From positions 88,503 through 152,502 of the forward strand of contig JAHJVE010000006.1 of NCBI GenBank assembly GCA_018828385.1: a stretch of DNA of 64,000 nucleotides, written 5' to 3'. The notes below the pieces were generated by a model that was given only the letters and a program-made list of their open reading frames with translations, made no database searches and was not told the origin of the DNA. The stretch's first letter is position 1. Every line of letters starts with the position of its first letter. Position numbers and translations under genes: made by a program. This stretch comes from Gammaproteobacteria bacterium (GTDB taxonomy: Bacteria > Pseudomonadota > Gammaproteobacteria > Burkholderiales > Rhodocyclaceae). Below are positions 60,001-64,000 of this stretch, piece after piece.

Positions 60001-60766
60001 GGACGACGCCTCCGCAGGGATTTCCGTGGCCCAGTATGCGCGCCGGCCAGGCGGCGCGGCAAGGGCCAGCCGCAAGCAGGCAGCGATCCTTGGCGCCCTG
60101 GTGCTGGCGGTGCTGCTCCCGACCTTCATCTCGCTCGGCCTCTGGCAGTGGCGCAAGGCCGAGATGAAAACCGCGCTGCAAATCGAACTCGACACCCGCA
60201 GCCAGGATGCCGCCATCGCCATGCCAACCTCGCTCGCCGATGTTGATTCCCTGCGCAATCACCGGGTCATCCTGCGCGGCACCTACGACGCGGCCCATCA
60301 GGTGCTGATCGACAACCGCCTGCATCAGGAACAGGCCGGCTACCACGTCATCACGCCGCTGCAACTGGCCGGCTCGAACATGCATGTGCTGGTCAATCGC
60401 GGCTGGCTGGCCGCCCCGGCCGATCATCGACAGCAGCCGGTCGCCGAGGTGCCGGCCGGTGAAATCGAATTGAGCGGAATTGCCGTACTACCCACCCAGC
60501 GCTTCTTCAACCTGGCGCCGCAACCGACCAGTGGCTGGGCGCCAGTCTGGCAGAACCTCGACATCGAGCGCTTCCGCTCGGCCGTGCCCTATCCCCTGCA
60601 AGGCCTGATCATCCAGCTCGACCCGGCGGCACCCGGCGGTTACGTGCGCGACTGGCCGCGCCCGGACGAACGGGCCGACCGCCATCTCAGCTACGCCCTG
60701 CAATGGTTCGGGTTTGCCGCGTCCAGCCTCGGCATCTGGGCCTATTTCCTGATCCGCCGGCCATGA
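59999..60766 (+). CDS. SURF1-family oxidase assembly protein
   Basis: SURF1 (Shy1), 255 residues from ATG 59999. An N-terminal helix (about 30-50, with the conserved GLWQWRKAEMK) and a C-terminal helix (about 232-252) flank a periplasmic domain. It is involved in heme a insertion into subunit I. The exact start is uncertain; a GTG near 60028 would remove the overlap with the DUF2909 gene. Confidence 0.9.
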   Translation: MDDASAGISVAQYARRPGGAARASRKQAAILGALVLAVLLPTFISLGLWQWRKAEMKTALQIELDTRSQDAAIAMPTSLADVDSLRNHRVILRGTYDAAHQVLIDNRLHQEQAGYHVITPLQLAGSNMHVLVNRGWLAAPADHRQQPVAEVPAGEIELSGIAVLPTQRFFNLAPQPTSGWAPVWQNLDIERFRSAVPYPLQGLIIQLDPAAPGGYVRDWPRPDERADRHLSYALQWFGFAASSLGIWAYFLIRRP

Positions 60767-61323
60767 ACAGCATCGCCATCCGTCCGCTTCCCAACCAGCG
60801 CCAGGGCCGGCTCATGCTGGCGCTGATCGTCGCCCTGCTCGCCCTGCCCTTCATCATCGGCGCCGGCCTTTACTTCGGCGGCTGGCATCCGTCCCGGACT
60901 GGGCACCACGGCCACCTGCTCAACCCGCCTCGGCCGCTGCCGGAGCAAATGCTACGGTCAACCGGAAAAAACAGCGAAAAATGGAAACTCGTGCTTCAAG
61001 TCAGCGGCCCATGCGCAGCCGAATGCACGAACCGTCTCGACGAAATGCGCCGCATCCACGTCGCCCTCTACAAGAACATGGGCCGCCTGAGCCGCGCCGT
61101 GCTGACCGACCAGCCCGACGATCCAGCCCTGCTCGCCCTGCACGCCAGCCAACCCGACCTGATGGTGCTTAGCACCCAGCCCGGCGCACTACCCGAAATC
61201 ACCGACCCCGTATTGCTGGTCGATCCGCAGGGGCTCGTGATCATGACCTACCCGCCCGACGCCAGCCCGCAAGGCATGCGCGCCGACCTCGACCGCCTGC
61301 TCAAATACGCCTGGACCGGCTAG
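60763..61323 (+). CDS. SCO-like membrane thioredoxin-fold protein
   Basis: A 186-residue membrane-anchored protein. One helix (about 17-40), then a short thioredoxin-like domain with GPCAAECTNRL, a CxxxC like that of SCO proteins. It lacks most other SCO signatures and may be a thiol reductase for CuA rather than a copper carrier. A dispersed 35-bp element lies in frame just before the CxxxC (LRSTGKNSEKWKL). Its ATG overlaps the SURF1 stop. Confidence 0.78.
   Translation: MNSIAIRPLPNQRQGRLMLALIVALLALPFIIGAGLYFGGWHPSRTGHHGHLLNPPRPLPEQMLRSTGKNSEKWKLVLQVSGPCAAECTNRLDEMRRIHVALYKNMGRLSRAVLTDQPDDPALLALHASQPDLMVLSTQPGALPEITDPVLLVDPQGLVIMTYPPDASPQGMRADLDRLLKYAWTG
60951..60987 (-). repeat. dispersed 35-bp element, copy 11 (in the SCO-like gene)
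   Basis: CTACGGTCAACCGGAAAAA then ACAGCGAAAAATGGAAAC. It is read in frame without breaking the gene. Confidence 0.7.
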
Positions 61324-61333
61324 GAGAACCGCC

Positions 61334-62224
61334 ATGCACACCACGACAGCCCCCACCCTGAGCCTCGGCCAACGCCTGGCCGCCTTCAGCCACCTGTGCA
61401 AACCGCGGGTCAACAGCCTGATCGTCTTCACCGCGATGATCGGCATGTGCCTGGCGACGCCGGATTTCCCGCCGCTGTTGCGCTTCACGGTCGCTTCGCT
61501 CGGCATCGCGCTGGTCTCCTTCGCCGCCGCCGCGCTGAACTGCCTGGTCGAACGCACCGTCGATGCCAAGATGGCCCGCACCAGCTGGCGCGCCACAGCC
61601 CGCGGCGACATCTCGCCGCTCGAAACGATCACGCTGGCCACCGCCCTCGGCGCCACCGGCCTGTGGTTGCTTCACACTTATATCAACAACCTGACCATGT
61701 GGCTGACGCTGGCCACCTTCGTCGGCTACACCGTCATCTACACCCTGATCCTCAAACCGGCGACGCCGATGAACATCGTCATCGGCGGTGCTTCCGGCGC
61801 CATGCCGCCGCTGCTCGGGTGGACGGCAATGACCGGCCATGTTTCGGCCGAGCCGCTGGTCCTCTTCCTGATCATCTTCCTGTGGACCCCGCCACATTTC
61901 TGGGCGTTGGCCTGCTACCGCCGCGACGACTATGCCCGCTCCGGCCTGCCCATGCTGCCGGTCACCCACGGCATCGCCTTCACCTGCCAGCACATCCTCT
62001 GGTACACCGTGATGCTCGCCGCGGCCAGCCTGATTCCGGTCTCGCTCGGCATGAGCGGCACCTTCTACCTGATTGCCATCAGCCTGCTCGACCTCGTCTT
62101 CCTCGGCTACGCCATCGCCCTCTACCGCAACTACAGCGACGCCCTGGCCCGCCGCGCCTTCCGCTACTCCATCCTCTACCTGACCTTGCTCTTCGCCGCC
62201 CTCTTCATCGACCGCCTGTTCTGA
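61334..62224 (+). CDS. ctaB: protoheme IX farnesyltransferase (heme O synthase)
   Basis: CtaB/CyoE, 296 residues, a UbiA-type prenyltransferase with about nine helices that makes heme O from heme B. NCLVERTVDAKMARTS is the prenyl-diphosphate site. It lies 10 bases after the SCO-like gene and 10 before ctaA. Confidence 0.96.
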   Translation: MHTTTAPTLSLGQRLAAFSHLCKPRVNSLIVFTAMIGMCLATPDFPPLLRFTVASLGIALVSFAAAALNCLVERTVDAKMARTSWRATARGDISPLETITLATALGATGLWLLHTYINNLTMWLTLATFVGYTVIYTLILKPATPMNIVIGGASGAMPPLLGWTAMTGHVSAEPLVLFLIIFLWTPPHFWALACYRRDDYARSGLPMLPVTHGIAFTCQHILWYTVMLAAASLIPVSLGMSGTFYLIAISLLDLVFLGYAIALYRNYSDALARRAFRYSILYLTLLFAALFIDRLF

Positions 62225-62234
62225 GCCGCCCGCC

Positions 62235-63284
62235 GTGCCCCTGACTCGCCTCTACCGTCGCCTGCTGCTCGTCGCCATCCCGCTCGCCTTCGCCGTCATC
62301 GCCCTCGGCGCCTATGTCCGCCTCTCCGACGCCGGCCTCGGCTGCCCCGACTGGCCGGGCTGCTACGGCCACTGGCTAGGCGTTCCCGAAGCCCAGCACG
62401 AACAGCAGGCAGCCGCGCAAGCCTACCCGGACCGCCCACTCGACACCGGCAAGGCATGGAAGGAAATGCTCCACCGCTATCTCGCCGGCACCTTGGGCCT
62501 GCTCATCCTGGCGCTTTGCATCCTCGCCTGGCGCAAGGAATCCCGCCGCCGCCAGTCGCCCGCCCTGCCGACCGCACTGCTCGGCATCGTCGGCCTGCAG
62601 GCAGCGCTCGGCATGTGGACCGTGACGCTATTGCTCAAACCCGTCATCGTCACCCTGCACCTGATCGGCGGCATGACGACGCTCTCCATACTCGTCGCCA
62701 TGGCCATCGCTGGACGCAGCGCAATGCCGGACAACGCCATAGGCTCCGGCACACGCCGGCTCGCTTTCGCAGCGTTGCTGGCCATCGTCATCCAGATCGC
62801 CCTCGGCGGCTGGGTCAGCAGCAACTACGCCGCCCTAGCCTGCCCCGACTTCCCGACCTGCCAGGGACTATGGCAGCCCGAAATGGATTTCACCCACGCC
62901 TTCAACCTGCACCGCGAACTGGGTCAGACCGCCGACGGCCAATCGCTGCCGCTGGCCGCACTGACGGCGATCCACTGGAGCCACCGCATCGGCGCCCTCG
63001 CCGTCACGCTGATCAGCACCCTGCTTGCCATCGCCCTGTTCAAAACCGGCCAACGTCGCTGGCAAGCCTGGGGCGGATTACTGGCCACCCTCCTGCTCGC
63101 CCAGATCGGCCTGGGCATAGCCAACGTCGTCCTCGGCCTGCCGCTCGCCATCGCCGTCGCCCACAACCTCGGCGCCGCCCTGCTACTCACCGCAACGCTG
63201 GCGCTCAATATCCGGATGTATCGCCGACGCGCCGAAAAGCCGGCAGCATCACCAATCCACAGAACGCCAAGCCCGCAATCCTAA
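62235..63284 (+). CDS. ctaA: heme A synthase
   Basis: CtaA/Cox15, 349 residues, eight helices, oxidises heme O to heme A. Periplasmic Cys pairs appear as GLGCPDWPGC and LACPDFPTC, and the helix motif HRYLAGTLG has a heme-ligand His. It starts with GTG 62235. Here ctaB precedes ctaA, the reverse of the usual betaproteobacterial order. Confidence 0.95.
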   Translation: MPLTRLYRRLLLVAIPLAFAVIALGAYVRLSDAGLGCPDWPGCYGHWLGVPEAQHEQQAAAQAYPDRPLDTGKAWKEMLHRYLAGTLGLLILALCILAWRKESRRRQSPALPTALLGIVGLQAALGMWTVTLLLKPVIVTLHLIGGMTTLSILVAMAIAGRSAMPDNAIGSGTRRLAFAALLAIVIQIALGGWVSSNYAALACPDFPTCQGLWQPEMDFTHAFNLHRELGQTADGQSLPLAALTAIHWSHRIGALAVTLISTLLAIALFKTGQRRWQAWGGLLATLLLAQIGLGIANVVLGLPLAIAVAHNLGAALLLTATLALNIRMYRRRAEKPAASPIHRTPSPQS

Positions 63285-63878
63285 AGGCGGCGAATGGTGC
63301 TAATTCTGGCGTGGGCGCGTACCGAAAGGCTGCGGTAGTCCCAGCTGGTGGCGTTGGTCTCACTGGTGTCGATGCGGCGTTGGCCGAGCCATTGGTCGAG
63401 GCTGTCTTCAGCGAGCGTGGCGCCGGCCTGGGTGAAGCGGATGCGGGGCTGGGGGTTGGCGGTGAAGGCGCCGTTGTGGTCGGCGATGATCAGGGTGTGT
63501 TTGCCCAGGATGTCGCCTTCTTCAACAGCGTGTTCGAACCAGCAGAAGAGGCCTTCTTCGGCGAGCAGGCGTTTGAGGAAGGCGAGGTCGCTTTCGAGGT
63601 ATTGCGCGGTCATGCCGCGTTTGGGGTAGATGGCGGGGTCGGTCAGGCGCCATTCCCAGGCGGGGACGAGTGCCTTGGCCGGCCCAGTCGGCAAGGAGTT
63701 CGTCGACGATCTCGACGACGGTTTTGTCCTGAAAGAAGTAGTTGTCTTGCTGGTAGCCAAGGAAGGCAGGCCAGGGTTCGATGAGGAGGCGGTAGCGGGT
63801 AGGTTGTCGACTGCTGCCACCTAGTTGATACCAAGTCGACTGGTAATATTGCAAGGTAACTAGGGATTCTCTGAACAA
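63281..63878 (-). pseudogene. VgrG (type VI secretion spike) remnant, frameshifted
   Basis: On the minus strand two frames together read as the middle of a VgrG: YRLLIEPWPAFLGYQQDNYF and DKTVVEIVDELLADW in one frame, then LVPAWEWRLTDPAIYPKRG and YLESDLAFLKRLLAEEGLF in another. The switch is near 63675. Both the N-terminal start and the gp5/beta-helix C-terminus are missing, so this is a decayed fragment. It converges on ctaA with a few bases of overlap. Confidence 0.8.
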
Positions 63879-64000
63879 CCGGCCATTTTCGCGCCAGCTG
63901 TCATAAAAAAGATGAAAAACAGGCGATTTTCGACCGTCGACCGCGAAATTCCGAGGTTTTCCCCGGCATTTCCCGTTTCACGGGCGTACCTCACCCAGCA

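Overview
The window is high-GC, gene-dense chromosomal DNA from a betaproteobacterium, most likely of the Rhodocyclales (Dechloromonas/Azonexus-like). The evidence is a caa3-type cytochrome oxidase operon with CtaG and SURF1, an IscR-first isc operon with two cysteine desulfurases, a PEP-CTERM protein beside a PrsT-type TPR protein, and the betaproteobacterial order tsaB-rimI-udg. The order assignment is inference. No rRNA, tRNA or CRISPR array is visible, and no gene-free stretch exceeds about 300 bases.

Layout. 1-8.1 kb: minus-strand operon LysR regulator-alr-radA-GGDEF/EAL protein-YbbP-type permease. 8.4-9.7 kb: lplT. 9.7-12.2 kb: tsaB-rimI-udg, split by a MITE-like element at 10967-11205. 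12.4-16.2 kb: an OmpR/EnvZ-type pair facing ispD-ispF-thpR. 16.2-20.8 kb: MgtC/DUF4010 membrane protein, the AmmeMemoRadiSam trio (amrB, amrA, amrS), an unusual alpha/beta hydrolase and a Cys-rich small protein. 20.8-22.2 kb: a MoaD-like protein with a BNR-repeat protein. 22.4-31 kb: mfd, aroG, LexA-box-controlled dinB, an NhaP antiporter, a DUF167 protein, serB. 31-33.4 kb: SulP transporter with three small genes. 33.4-41.1 kb: cysE, then iscR-desulfurase-iscS-iscU-iscA-hscB-hscA-fdx-iscX and a YkgJ-type protein. 41.2-43.4 kb: a penicillin-binding-like lipoprotein and a lone acyl carrier protein separated by a GAACT tandem repeat. 43.4-47.2 kb: PEP-CTERM protein and PrsT. 47.3-51.8 kb: mltG-tmk-holB-pilZ-tatD-ankyrin operon. 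51.9-54.7 kb: ygfZ and an NRDE protein facing an L,D-transpeptidase, tadA and SCO1. 55.3-63.3 kb: cytochrome oxidase structural, assembly and heme A genes. The right edge holds a frameshifted VgrG remnant.

The main unexplained signal is a dispersed element of about 35 bp seen at least eleven times in 64 kb. Written in one orientation it is CTACGGTCAACCGGAAAAA, 0-4 bases, then GGCCAAAAATGAAA. It lies between genes, but also forms starts, stops or terminal codons of alr, radA, the hydrolase, the ankyrin protein and the NRDE protein, and lies inside ispD and a SCO-like gene. Other notable points are the MITE that appears to supply the rimI start, two IscR-type boxes of which one overlaps the cysE 3' end, a probable aspartate nucleophile in the AmmeMemoRadiSam-linked hydrolase, and the pentanucleotide repeat before the ACP gene.
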